This document shows positions 46,551 to 55,157 of a stretch of DNA of 64,000 bases, one piece after another. The notes under the pieces are model-generated. The model was not told the origin of the DNA, did not search any database, and worked only from the letters and a program-made list of their open reading frames with translations. The DNA comes from Chryseobacterium sp. POL2 (GTDB lineage Bacteria > Bacteroidota > Bacteroidia > Flavobacteriales > Weeksellaceae). The first letter of the stretch is position 1, and each line of letters starts with the position of its first letter. The stretch spans positions 2,294,001 through 2,358,000 of the forward strand of contig NZ_CP049298.1 of assembly GCF_011058315.1 (NCBI RefSeq), read 5' to 3'. The position numbers were made by a program, and so were the translations under genes.

Positions 46551-47302
46551 TAGCTTAAGAGCATTTGGGTTAATAATAAATCGGCGATAATAATGGATAC
46601 AATCGTCCAGACTACAGCCTGCGTACTGGCGCGCCCAACTTCCAAAGAGCCGCCTTTTACATTATAGCCAAAATATGCGGGAATGGTCGCAATAAGGAAT
46701 GCAAAAACTGCGGTTTTCAGAAAAGCATACCAAATGAAAAAGGAAGGCATATACATCTGGATTCCTGTAATATAATCTGCTTCTGTCCAGTTTTTCGTAG
46801 CGATACCAGCAATATGACCACCCCAAATACCCACAACTATACTAATTGCAATAAGAAGTGGATTGAAAATAACACTTGCAAAAATTTTTGGAAGAATTAA
46901 AAAATTAGGAGAATTAACACCCATAATATCCAAAGCATCAATTTGTTCGGTAACACGCATGGTTCCTATACTTGATGCAATGTAAGAACCTACTTTTCCA
47001 GCAAGGATTACCGAGATAATAGTTGGGGAAAATTCTAAAATTAAAACAACTTTTGTTGCGTATCCAATAAAAGATAAAGGAATAGGAAAGCTGGAAGCCG
47101 AGAAGTTGTTGAACATCTGTATAGCAACTACCGCTCCTACAAAGAACGAAGTGAACAGTACCAATCCAAACGAATTAACGCCTAGGTCGTAGATCTCTCT
47201 CATGAGTAGCTTCATGAAAACCTGCGTTTTTTGCGGTTTGCTAATTACTTTTCCTAATAAGAGAACATATTCGCCTATTGCCTTAAATAATCTTTTAAAC
47301 AT
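46550..47302 (-). CDS. mlaE: MlaE-like ABC transporter permease
   Basis: A 250-aa membrane protein of the MlaE/permease family: an N-terminal amphipathic helix, FTSFFVGAVVAIQMFNNF, the GKVGSYIASSIGTMRVTEQIDAL segment characteristic of the family, and five or so membrane helices. It works with MlaF in retrograde or anterograde phospholipid transport; direction is unknown. It is upstream of and overlapping mlaF, and the sugar transferase gene ends 28 bases further upstream. Confidence 0.9.
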   Translation of the reverse strand: MFKRLFKAIGEYVLLLGKVISKPQKTQVFMKLLMREIYDLGVNSFGLVLFTSFFVGAVVAIQMFNNFSASSFPIPLSFIGYATKVVLILEFSPTIISVILAGKVGSYIASSIGTMRVTEQIDALDIMGVNSPNFLILPKIFASVIFNPLLIAISIVVGIWGGHIAGIATKNWTEADYITGIQMYMPSFFIWYAFLKTAVFAFLIATIPAYFGYNVKGGSLEVGRASTQAVVWTIVSIIIADLLLTQMLLS

Positions 47303-47329
47303 TTTGTAAAATTAATCTTTTTGTAGAGA

Positions 47330-48697
47330 TTATCGTGCATTTTTATCGCCAACAATTACCAAGTATATGGTTTTGAGAATGATTACAAAATCCAAGCTAA
47401 AACTCCAATTTTTGACATAAAATGCGTCGGCAAGCGCCCTTTTCTTCATTTTGATATTCATATCGCCGTCGTCACCACGCAGACCATTTACCTGCGCAAG
47501 CCCCGTAATACCTGGTTTTACCTGACTTCTTATCGCATAGCGGCTGATTTTTGGTTTATAAAACTCATCGACCAAAAGCATGTGTGGACGCGGTCCGATG
47601 ACAGACATTTCTCCTTTAAAAACATTGATAAACTGAGGCAACTCGTCTATGCTGGATTTTCTTAGAAATTTTCCGAGTTTGGTGATTCTTTTATCGCCAA
47701 CTTCTGTGGTTTTTGTCGTAGAATCACTATTGTTAACCATGGTTCGGAATTTCCAACAATTGAAAACCTGCTCATGAAAACCATATCTTTTTTGCTTAAA
47801 AAAAACAGGGCCTTTGCTGTCGATTTTAATTAAAATGGCAATAATTGGAAATAACCATGAACAAATTCCAACCAAGATAACAACGGAAAATAACAAGTCA
47901 AAAGCGCGTTTTAATATCGCATTTGTGAAATAATCCAGAGGATATTTAGTTGGTGTTAAAACTGGAAGGGTAACAATATAATTAATATCGTATTCGAAAA
48001 AATTATTCTGAACGATGTTGGGTACTAAAGAAATGATGACTTTATTAGCTTCTGCTTCATGGAAAATTTTACGCTCCAGTTCTGGATTTATGCAATTTTC
48101 TGATGGGATAAAAATAGTATGGATTCCTTCCTTTTTCCAAAAAGTAATCAGTTTTTCAATATCTATCTCTGAGGTTGGATATTCATAAATTTTATAACCA
48201 TAATCTGGACGTGTTTTGATGATTTCTCTAAGGATTTCTGTTGAAGTATTTTCGCCGATGAACATTATGTTACGGTGGTTTTTTCCTAAGGTTCGGATGT
48301 ATTTTAAAAGTGAAAAAATCAAACTTTTAAAAGGAATCATCACCAACAACATGAATCCTGCAAGGTAGAATCGTTCGGTTTTTAAGAAATCGTTGTTACT
48401 AACTTTTCCCAGAAGTATGACGCCCAAAAAGAAAATGAAAATATGGACAATGATGCGCTCCAGATAATTGGTGAAAGTTAAGCTTCTTGGGACATGGTAC
48501 AGTTTGGTTCTGCCGCTTAATAAAATCCAAAAAAAGCACAACAAAGCTATTGAAAGCAGATTCTGCTCAATTTCATTAGAGTCGTATTTCCACTCAAAAT
48601 TCCGATAATAAAAGATTACAAAAATAGATCCTACAAGAATCATATCCAGCAGAATCATTATGCTTTTGAAGTATCGAGAGTATCGAAGTTTTTGCAT
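47330..48697 (-). CDS. Polyprenyl glycosylphosphotransferase (initiating sugar transferase)
   Basis: A 455-aa protein: four to five N-terminal membrane helices (to about residue 130), a middle CoA-binding-like region, another helix near 265, and the bacterial sugar transferase domain with FKQKRYGFHEQVFNCWKFR, RKSSIDELPQF and GEMSVIGPRP. It transfers the first sugar phosphate to undecaprenyl phosphate for exopolysaccharide or capsule. The type (WbaP/WcaJ-like) is known; the sugar is not. No polysaccharide cluster surrounds it. Confidence 0.88.
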   Translation of the reverse strand: MQKLRYSRYFKSIMILLDMILVGSIFVIFYYRNFEWKYDSNEIEQNLLSIALLCFFWILLSGRTKLYHVPRSLTFTNYLERIIVHIFIFFLGVILLGKVSNNDFLKTERFYLAGFMLLVMIPFKSLIFSLLKYIRTLGKNHRNIMFIGENTSTEILREIIKTRPDYGYKIYEYPTSEIDIEKLITFWKKEGIHTIFIPSENCINPELERKIFHEAEANKVIISLVPNIVQNNFFEYDINYIVTLPVLTPTKYPLDYFTNAILKRAFDLLFSVVILVGICSWLFPIIAILIKIDSKGPVFFKQKRYGFHEQVFNCWKFRTMVNNSDSTTKTTEVGDKRITKLGKFLRKSSIDELPQFINVFKGEMSVIGPRPHMLLVDEFYKPKISRYAIRSQVKPGITGLAQVNGLRGDDGDMNIKMKKRALADAFYVKNWSFSLDFVIILKTIYLVIVGDKNAR

Positions 48698-48730
48698 CTA
48701 CATTAATTTCAGACAGCTAATATAAATATT

Positions 48731-49363
48731 TTAAGGAATATTTAAGTATTTATGTGTTTGAATTGATGAGCGCCAATTTGGATTTTTTAGAATAAAGTCT
48801 GTGATTTTCTGATAATTAGTATCTCTTTTGCTCCATTCGCTTTGTAAGAATAATTCACAATTATTGTTAACTTTTGCAGCTTGTTCTTCCGCAAATTTGA
48901 AATCATTATTATTAAAAATAATCACTTTAAGTTCGTGAGCGACTTTGTAAATTTCGTCTAATGGTAAGCCTGTTTTCTTTGGGGAAAGTGTAATCCAATC
49001 CAATTGTCCAGACATTGGATATGCGCCTGATGTTTCGATATGGATTGTGCAGCCTAGCGATTTTAGTTTTGATGTTAAAATTTCTAAATTCCACATAAGC
49101 GGTTCGCCACCAGTTAATACAATTGTGTTACAATATTTGGCGGCAGTTTTAGCAATTTCTTCTGTCGACATCAATGGATGCAGCGTCGGGTCCCAACTTT
49201 CTTTAACATCGCACCAATGGCAGCCTACGTCGCAACCTCCTAGCCTTATAAAATATGCAGCTTTTCCAGCATGAAATCCTTCACCCTGAATGGTGTAAAA
49301 ATGCTCCATCACAGGGAGCATTTTTCCTTCTTTTAGTAATAAATCTTCTTGTTCTTTAGTCAT
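48731..49363 (-). CDS. queE: 7-carboxy-7-deazaguanine synthase QueE
   Basis: A radical SAM enzyme of queuosine synthesis. HFYTIQGEGFHAG, the cluster motif CDVGCHWC (Cx3Cx2C) and TGGEPLMWN are typical. At 210 aa it is normal. It overlaps folD by 8 bases, so the two are co-translated. QueC, QueD and QueF are not in the window. Confidence 0.93.
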   Translation of the reverse strand: MTKEQEDLLLKEGKMLPVMEHFYTIQGEGFHAGKAAYFIRLGGCDVGCHWCDVKESWDPTLHPLMSTEEIAKTAAKYCNTIVLTGGEPLMWNLEILTSKLKSLGCTIHIETSGAYPMSGQLDWITLSPKKTGLPLDEIYKVAHELKVIIFNNNDFKFAEEQAAKVNNNCELFLQSEWSKRDTNYQKITDFILKNPNWRSSIQTHKYLNIP

Positions 49364-50240
49364 TATAAACTGAAGTTTTGTAAGCGATAATCGTGTTTTT
49401 CATTAACATCGCTCTTGTCATTGGGCCAACGCCGCCTGGCACGGGAGTTATCCAGCTTGCTTTTTCGGCACAACTTTCAAAATCAACATCACCGGCAAGG
49501 TGGTAACCTTTTTCTGAGTTGTCATCCACTCGAGTGATACCTACGTCAATGATAACAGCACCATCTTTGATCATGTCGCCTTTCAAAAAGTTAGGATCTC
49601 CCAAAGCGGTGATGACGATGTCTGCTTTTTTTGTATATTCTTCGATATGTTCTGTATAGGAATGTGTTAATGTAACTGTTGAGTTGCCAGGGAAATCCTT
49701 GCGCCCCATCAAGATACTCATGGGTTTTCCTACGATACGGCTTCTGCCGATAATTACACAGTTTTTTGCTTTTGTTTCAATATTGTAACGTTCCAACAGA
49801 GTCAAAATTCCGAAAGGGGTCGCGGGCAAAAAGGTGTCCATTTCTAAAGCCATTTTGCCGAAGTTTTCAGGATGAAAACCATCTACATCCTTTCTGGGGT
49901 CAATCGCCATGATAATTTTTTCTTGGTCGATTTGTTTAGGAAGAGGCAGTTGTACGATGAAGCCATCTACTTTTTTTGATTTGTTAAGCTCGTCTATTTT
50001 TTCTAGTAGTTCTGCTTCCGAAACTGTGCTTGGAAATTTGATTAAACCAGAAGTAAAGCCAACTTCCTCACAATCTTTAACTTTGCTGTTAACATAAGCT
50101 TTGCTCGCACCATTGTTCCCCACAAGAATTGCAACCAAATGTGGTGGGCGTCTGTTGTTCGCAAGGATTCTTTCAACTTCCTCACGAATTTCATTTTTGA
50201 TTTCTTTCGAGACTTTTAGTCCATCTAGGATTTGCGCCAT
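49356..50240 (-). CDS. folD: Bifunctional methylenetetrahydrofolate dehydrogenase/cyclohydrolase FolD
   Basis: It interconverts 5,10-methylene- and 10-formyl-tetrahydrofolate. AYVNSKVKDCEEVG (catalytic Lys), GFIVQLPLPK, VIIGRSRIVGKP (NADP site) and ITPVPGGVGPMTRAML are the family signatures. At 294 aa it is normal. It lies between queE (overlapping) and a methyltransferase gene. Confidence 0.96.
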   Translation of the reverse strand: MAQILDGLKVSKEIKNEIREEVERILANNRRPPHLVAILVGNNGASKAYVNSKVKDCEEVGFTSGLIKFPSTVSEAELLEKIDELNKSKKVDGFIVQLPLPKQIDQEKIIMAIDPRKDVDGFHPENFGKMALEMDTFLPATPFGILTLLERYNIETKAKNCVIIGRSRIVGKPMSILMGRKDFPGNSTVTLTHSYTEHIEEYTKKADIVITALGDPNFLKGDMIKDGAVIIDVGITRVDDNSEKGYHLAGDVDFESCAEKASWITPVPGGVGPMTRAMLMKNTIIAYKTSVYND

Positions 50241-50273
50241 TTTCTTTCTTTTTACTTTTTATTACTATTTGAT

Positions 50274-51104
50274 TTATTTCTTTCTTAAGACAATCACATC
50301 TTGGAAGTCTCTTTCTTTTCTATCTAGGTTAAAATCTCTCCAGAAGCCCATAATATAATGTTCTAATTCTAAACCGGCATCTGTAATTATTTTTTCTAAA
50401 AAAGAGTATTCTAATGCGATATTCGCCCCTTGTACTTTTTCATCTAAAAGTCTATATCCGTCTTTTTCATATGGGAATTTGAAGCCAGGAAAATTGCTTA
50501 AATCATCTTTTTTATCATAAATGAAAAATGTTGCTAAACATCTACCGCCAGAAGTCAAGACACGCTCAATTTCGAAGATGTAGTTTTTAATTTCTTCAAC
50601 ACGCATGTGGGTGAAAACAGAGAATAAAAATGCTTTTTCAAATGAGTTATTATCATAAGGGAAAACAAATTTGTCTGCAGTGTCTTTGTGCTCGTTGTAC
50701 AAATCATTGTTTAATGGGATGAATTTAAAATTAAAATTCGGGAAGTCCGATTTTATTGTTTTATTACACCAATTCACACCTTTTTCGACCACATCAAAAC
50801 CCTCGTATTTTGCACCTTTTGTAAGAAATTTTGTTAAAGGAACAGCCGTTCGTCCCATACCACTGCCAATGTCCAAAATTCTGTCCGTAGGTTGCAACTG
50901 TGCATATTTTTGCAATAAATATAAATGTTGTTCGCCTATTTTTTTAAAATCGCCGGGTCCGGTATAGATATCGCCTTTTTTAGGGATGTATTTTTCACGT
51001 TTACCAGAAATGCCTTCCAAGAAGTCTATAGGAGCATAATAAAGCTTCCGTGCGATAAATCTATATCGTGGCGAAAGTTTGTAAAAAAGATTTCGTTTAA
51101 TCAT
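50274..51104 (-). CDS. Class I SAM-dependent methyltransferase
   Basis: A 276-aa methyltransferase with motif [14 protein letters not shown] and the [13 protein letters not shown] segment of the methyltransferase-25 type. The N-terminal 60 residues are basic. The substrate is unknown; a small molecule or sugar/lipid is plausible. It overlaps pgi by 4 bases (ATGA), indicating translational coupling, though no functional link is known. Confidence 0.85.
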   Translation of the reverse strand: MIKRNLFYKLSPRYRFIARKLYYAPIDFLEGISGKREKYIPKKGDIYTGPGDFKKIGEQHLYLLQKYAQLQPTDRILDIGSGMGRTAVPLTKFLTKGAKYEGFDVVEKGVNWCNKTIKSDFPNFNFKFIPLNNDLYNEHKDTADKFVFPYDNNSFEKAFLFSVFTHMRVEEIKNYIFEIERVLTSGGRCLATFFIYDKKDDLSNFPGFKFPYEKDGYRLLDEKVQGANIALEYSFLEKIITDAGLELEHYIMGFWRDFNLDRKERDFQDVIVLRKK

Positions 51105-52744
51105 TTATTAGTTTTATAGTAATTAATCAAAGCATTCGTTGACGAATCGTGGCTTGTGATTAGCTTGTTGTTTTTAAGTTCTGGTAAAATTTTATTAGCT
51201 AAAACTTTTCCTAATTCTACCCCAAACTGGTCAAAACTGAAAATGTTCCAAATAATGCCCTGCACAAAAATTTTGTGTTCATAAAGCGCTATAAGCTGGC
51301 CAAGACTTCTTGGGTTTAACTCTTTGATGAGTATGGAATTAGTTGGTGTATTTCCAACGAATATTTTATAATTTAATAACAAATCTATTTCTTCTTCCGA
51401 TTTGCCTTCTTGTTCTAATTCTGCTAAAACTTCTTCCTCTGTTTTCCCAAAAGCTAAAGCTTCAGTTTGTGCAAAAAAATTCGCCAATAGTTTATCTTGA
51501 TGGTCTGACATTGGATTACAAGATTTTGCGAATGCAATAAAATCCGAAGGGACTAATTCTGTACCTTGGTGAATAAGTTGATAAAAGGCGTGTTGCCCAT
51601 TGGTCCCTGGTTCTCCCCAAATAATCGGGCCAGTTTCATATTCCACAAAATTGCCGTTTCGGTCAACAGATTTTCCGTTGCTTTCCATGTCGCCTTGTTG
51701 CAAATAAGCAGGAAAACGATCTAAATATTGAGAGTAAGGCAAAATGGCATAAGTGCTAGCGGCAAAAAAATTGCGATACCAAATCCCTAAAAGTCCCATC
51801 AAAACAGGGATGTTTTCGTTAAAGTTTTTAGTTTTGAAATGGATGTCTGTCGCTTCCGCACCTTTCAATAATTCTTCAAAATTCTCGTATCCAACTGCTA
51901 AAACAATGCTAAGTCCAATAGCGCTCCATAAAGAATAACGGCCACCAACCCAATCCCAAAATTCAAAAGTATTTTCTTCTAAAATTCCGAAATCTCTAAC
52001 TTTTTCAGCATTTGTGGACAGCGCGACAAAATGTTTTGCAACGTCGTTTTGATTGGCGCCAGATTTCAAAAACCAATCCTTTGCAGATTCCGCATTGGTC
52101 ATCGTTTCCTGAGTTGTAAAGGTTTTGGAAGCAATGATAAAAAGCGTTGTTTCAGGATTAAGATTTTTAACAACTTCCGCCAAATGATTGCCATCGACAT
52201 TCGATACAAAATGAACATCCAGACGTGTTTTGTAATGTTTTAAAGCTGAGCAAACCATAACCGGTCCAAGGTCTGACCCGCCAATGCCAATGTTAACAAT
52301 ATCTGTAATTTCTTGACCTGTAAAACCTTTGTGCTCACCAGAAATAACCGATTCTGAAAAAACTTTCATTTGTTTTAAAACCTCTTGGATATCAGGTTTG
52401 ATATTCTTGCCATCTACCCAAATTGGCGTTTCGGAAAAGTCGCGTAACGCGGTATGGAGAACGGCTCTGTTTTCGGTTTCATTAATTTTTTGACCAGAAA
52501 ACATTTGATGAATAGCTTCTTTTAAATTCGTTTCTTCAGCAAGATTTAATAACAATTCTAAAGTTTTAGAATCAATCAAGTTTTTGGAAAAATCGAAAAG
52601 TAAATCGTCAGTTTCAATAGAAAAATCCTTGAAACGATTGGGATTGTACCGAAACAATGTTCTCAGGTCGAAATCATTATTTGCAAAATGCTCATCTAGA
52701 GCTTTCCAAGCCAATGTTTGTGACGGATTAATTTTTGGAAGCAT
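51101..52744 (-). CDS. pgi: Glucose-6-phosphate isomerase
   Basis: It interconverts glucose-6-phosphate and fructose-6-phosphate. [13 protein letters not shown], the signature [18 protein letters not shown] (catalytic Glu and His) and a C-terminal Lys within [12 protein letters not shown] are present. At 547 aa it is normal. It appears to be first gene of the pgi-methyltransferase-folD-queE run. Confidence 0.97.
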   Translation of the reverse strand: MLPKINPSQTLAWKALDEHFANNDFDLRTLFRYNPNRFKDFSIETDDLLFDFSKNLIDSKTLELLLNLAEETNLKEAIHQMFSGQKINETENRAVLHTALRDFSETPIWVDGKNIKPDIQEVLKQMKVFSESVISGEHKGFTGQEITDIVNIGIGGSDLGPVMVCSALKHYKTRLDVHFVSNVDGNHLAEVVKNLNPETTLFIIASKTFTTQETMTNAESAKDWFLKSGANQNDVAKHFVALSTNAEKVRDFGILEENTFEFWDWVGGRYSLWSAIGLSIVLAVGYENFEELLKGAEATDIHFKTKNFNENIPVLMGLLGIWYRNFFAASTYAILPYSQYLDRFPAYLQQGDMESNGKSVDRNGNFVEYETGPIIWGEPGTNGQHAFYQLIHQGTELVPSDFIAFAKSCNPMSDHQDKLLANFFAQTEALAFGKTEEEVLAELEQEGKSEEEIDLLLNYKIFVGNTPTNSILIKELNPRSLGQLIALYEHKIFVQGIIWNIFSFDQFGVELGKVLANKILPELKNNKLITSHDSSTNALINYYKTNK

Positions 52745-52852
52745 AATTCACCAATGTTTAATCTGCAAATTTACTGAAAATTCGTGGGATGGAGGTCTTG
52801 GTTTTTCATGTTTATTTTAATTAAAGTATCCATCACAATAGACGGGTATTTT

Positions 52853-53152
52853 TTAATATTTTTCAGTTTTAGAAAGCTTTGTAAACCAATTTTTTCTTTT
52901 ATTTAAATAAAATATTGCGGCAATAATTGATAAAAATGGCCAAATAGAAACTAAGAATACAATAATCTTTTGTATCCTATAAAAGCCCTCTACAAGAGCG
53001 TTTTTTAGTTCGAATCCAAAATTGTTTTTGTATTGATTGTCAAAGTTTTTGACATTAGAAATTGGGATTTGGGCAATGCTAATATTAGGTTCTTTAAGAT
53101 AAATGCTAACGCTATTATATTTTAGTTGGTCTGCGATATTTATTTTTGCAAT
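52853..53152 (-). pseudogene. 5'-truncated remnant of a DUF4349 lipoprotein gene
   Basis: One frame on the minus strand, closed by a stop just upstream and lacking an ATG, reads NIADQLKYNSVSIYLKEP, then FELKNALVEGFYRIQKI, a membrane helix IVFLVSIWPFLSIIAAIFYL and a basic tail ending TEKY. The arrangement (NALxxGF before a terminal helix with a WPF) is the C-terminus of DUF4349 proteins, which are normally about 250-300 aa lipoproteins. Only about 99 codons remain; the N-terminal part is gone, with acyl-CoA dehydrogenase starting 70 bases away. This accounts for most of the 52745-53223 gap. Confidence 0.6.
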
Positions 53153-53223
53153 TTAATAATAAAAATCTAATTAGATTGTGTTTTAGGAATAAAATTTGTT
53201 CCAATTTTAGCAAAATCATACTT

Positions 53224-54582
53224 ATGTCTTTTAGTTTTTCAAAAATCAAAAATATCATCCAACTTTTTAGTCATTTGGATTTTGATAAGATTGCAGCGAT
53301 TTCTTCCAAAGTAGATCTTCCAAAATTGGTTGCAAATGTTTCTCAGCTTAATGAAAAACAACTTCAGTCTATGATGAAAATGATGGATTCTAATAAAAAA
53401 GAACGTCAACTTCCCGAAATAGATGGTGATTTTTATGACGTCAATCATACTTTGAGTCCAGAGCATCGAGAAATTCAGTTGAAGGTTCGTGCTTTTATGG
53501 AACAAGAAGTAAAACCTTTGGTTAACGATTATTGGCTTCATGATGAATTTCCGTTTCAGTTGATAGAGAAATTTCGACAACTTAATATTTGTGGCGTTAC
53601 TTATGATGCTTATGGTTGCCCCAATTTGCCGTTTGTGATGGAAGGCGTTTTGGCTATGGAAATGGCGAGGGTAGATGCTTCTATTGCCACATTTTTTGGC
53701 GTGCAGTCGGGCTTGTCAATGGGATCGATCTATATGTGTGGATCCGAAGCTCAAAAAGAAAAATGGCTTCCTGCCATGCAGAATTTTGATAAAATTGGAG
53801 CTTTTGGATTGACCGAACCAGAGGTTGGCTCTGGTGCTGCGGGCGGTTTGACGACGACTTGTAAAAAAGTAGAAGGCGGCTGGATTCTTAATGGACAAAA
53901 AAAATGGATTGGCAATGCCACTTTTGCGGATGTTATCATCATTTGGGCACGCGATCTTGATGACGATGAGGTCAAAGGTTTTATCGTGGAAAAAGATAAT
54001 CCTGGATTTTCTGTTGAAAAAATTAAAGGAAAAATGGCACTACGCATCGTTCAGAATGGATTAATCACGATGAAAGATTGCTTTGTTACAGATGATAATA
54101 AATTAGAACATGCCAATTCTTTCAAAGACACGGCAAAGGTTTTGCAAATGACAAGAGCGGGCGTTGCCTGGATGGCTGTAGGCTTGTCACGTGGCGCTTA
54201 CGAAAACGCACTCCACTATACGCGAGAACGAAAACAATTTGGTAAACCCATTGCAAGTTTTCAAATGATACAAGGGCATCTTGTTGAAATGTTATCGAAT
54301 TTGACCGCAATGCAAACGATGGTTTTTAGACTTTCCGAAATGCAAGATGAAGGAATTTTAAAAGACGAACACGCATCCTTGGCAAAAGTTTTTTGTACGA
54401 TGAGGATGCGCGATATTGTAAGTCGCGCTCGTGAAGTGATGGGTGGCAACGGTATACTTCTCGAACATAATGTCGCCCGTTTTGTAGCGGATGCTGAAGC
54501 GATCTATTCTTATGAAGGAACAAAAGAGATTAATTCGTTAATTGTTGGACGCGCTATTACAGGCTTTAGCGCTTTTGTGTAA
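53224..54582 (+). CDS. Acyl-CoA dehydrogenase (glutaryl-CoA dehydrogenase-like)
   Basis: A 452-aa flavoprotein. FGLTEPEVGSGAAG (FAD site), WILNGQKKWIGN, RERKQFGKPIASFQ, MGGNGILLEHNVAR and the catalytic Glu in YSYEGTKEINSLIVG are present. The family usually has about 390 aa; here an extra helical stretch of about 70 residues (DLPKLVANVSQLNEKQLQ) precedes the domain. The start MSFSFSK is preferred over an open 26-codon extension. The exact acyl substrate is not determined. It is 9 bases from msrB. Confidence 0.9.
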   Translation: MSFSFSKIKNIIQLFSHLDFDKIAAISSKVDLPKLVANVSQLNEKQLQSMMKMMDSNKKERQLPEIDGDFYDVNHTLSPEHREIQLKVRAFMEQEVKPLVNDYWLHDEFPFQLIEKFRQLNICGVTYDAYGCPNLPFVMEGVLAMEMARVDASIATFFGVQSGLSMGSIYMCGSEAQKEKWLPAMQNFDKIGAFGLTEPEVGSGAAGGLTTTCKKVEGGWILNGQKKWIGNATFADVIIIWARDLDDDEVKGFIVEKDNPGFSVEKIKGKMALRIVQNGLITMKDCFVTDDNKLEHANSFKDTAKVLQMTRAGVAWMAVGLSRGAYENALHYTRERKQFGKPIASFQMIQGHLVEMLSNLTAMQTMVFRLSEMQDEGILKDEHASLAKVFCTMRMRDIVSRAREVMGGNGILLEHNVARFVADAEAIYSYEGTKEINSLIVGRAITGFSAFV

Positions 54583-54591
54583 ATTTGTATT

Positions 54592-55098
54592 ATGAAAAGT
54601 CTATTCGTACTTTTGATAATGATGACTTTGGGAAGCTGTTCTCAAACGCAACAACCTATAAAAACAACTAAAATGGAACAACATAATCCTTACTTTTCTC
54701 GAACCGATCGTGCAAAACTTAATGTTTCTAATGAAGAATGGAAAAACATACTTCCTTCAGATTTGTATGCTGTAGCAAGAGAAGCAGCAACCGAACGTCC
54801 TTTCACTGGGAAGTATAACGATTTTGACACGATGGGCGACTATTACTGCGCGGTTTGTGGTAATCATCTGTTTCGTTCGACTTCCAAATTTGCAAGTTCT
54901 TGTGGATGGCCAAGTTTTTTTGAAGCCGATAAAGAAGGTGTTGTGTACAAACGCGACTCTTCTCATGGTATGGAGCGAATCGAGGTTTTGTGCAAGCGTT
55001 GCGACTCACATCTTGGTCATGTTTTTAACGATGGTCCAGAACCCACGGGAATGCGTTATTGCATGAATTCTATAAGTTTGGATTTTGAAAAAGATTAA
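54592..55098 (+). CDS. msrB: Peptide-methionine (R)-S-oxide reductase MsrB, lipoprotein
   Basis: MsrB repairs the R-epimer of oxidised methionine. Zinc Cys pairs C86/C89 and C134/C137, resolving Cys104 (SSCGWPSF) and catalytic Cys157 (RYCMNS) are all present. A lipoprotein signal ends GSC (Cys16), so it is exported, matching the apparently exported MsrA at 18962-19609. It starts 9 bases after the acyl-CoA dehydrogenase gene, with a terminator downstream. Confidence 0.95.
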   Translation: MKSLFVLLIMMTLGSCSQTQQPIKTTKMEQHNPYFSRTDRAKLNVSNEEWKNILPSDLYAVAREAATERPFTGKYNDFDTMGDYYCAVCGNHLFRSTSKFASSCGWPSFFEADKEGVVYKRDSSHGMERIEVLCKRCDSHLGHVFNDGPEPTGMRYCMNSISLDFEKD

Positions 55099-55109
55099 AG
55101 TTAAAAAAT

Positions 55110-55138
55110 AAAAGCTGCTCCGAAAAGAAGCAGCTTTT
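55110..55138. terminator. Bidirectional terminator between msrB and the metal receptor gene
   Basis: AAAAGCTGCT (55110-55119) pairs with AGCAGCTTTT (55129-55138), then more T. The neighbouring genes converge here. Confidence 0.75.
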
Positions 55139-55157
55139 TTATTAGGTTTTAATGAAA

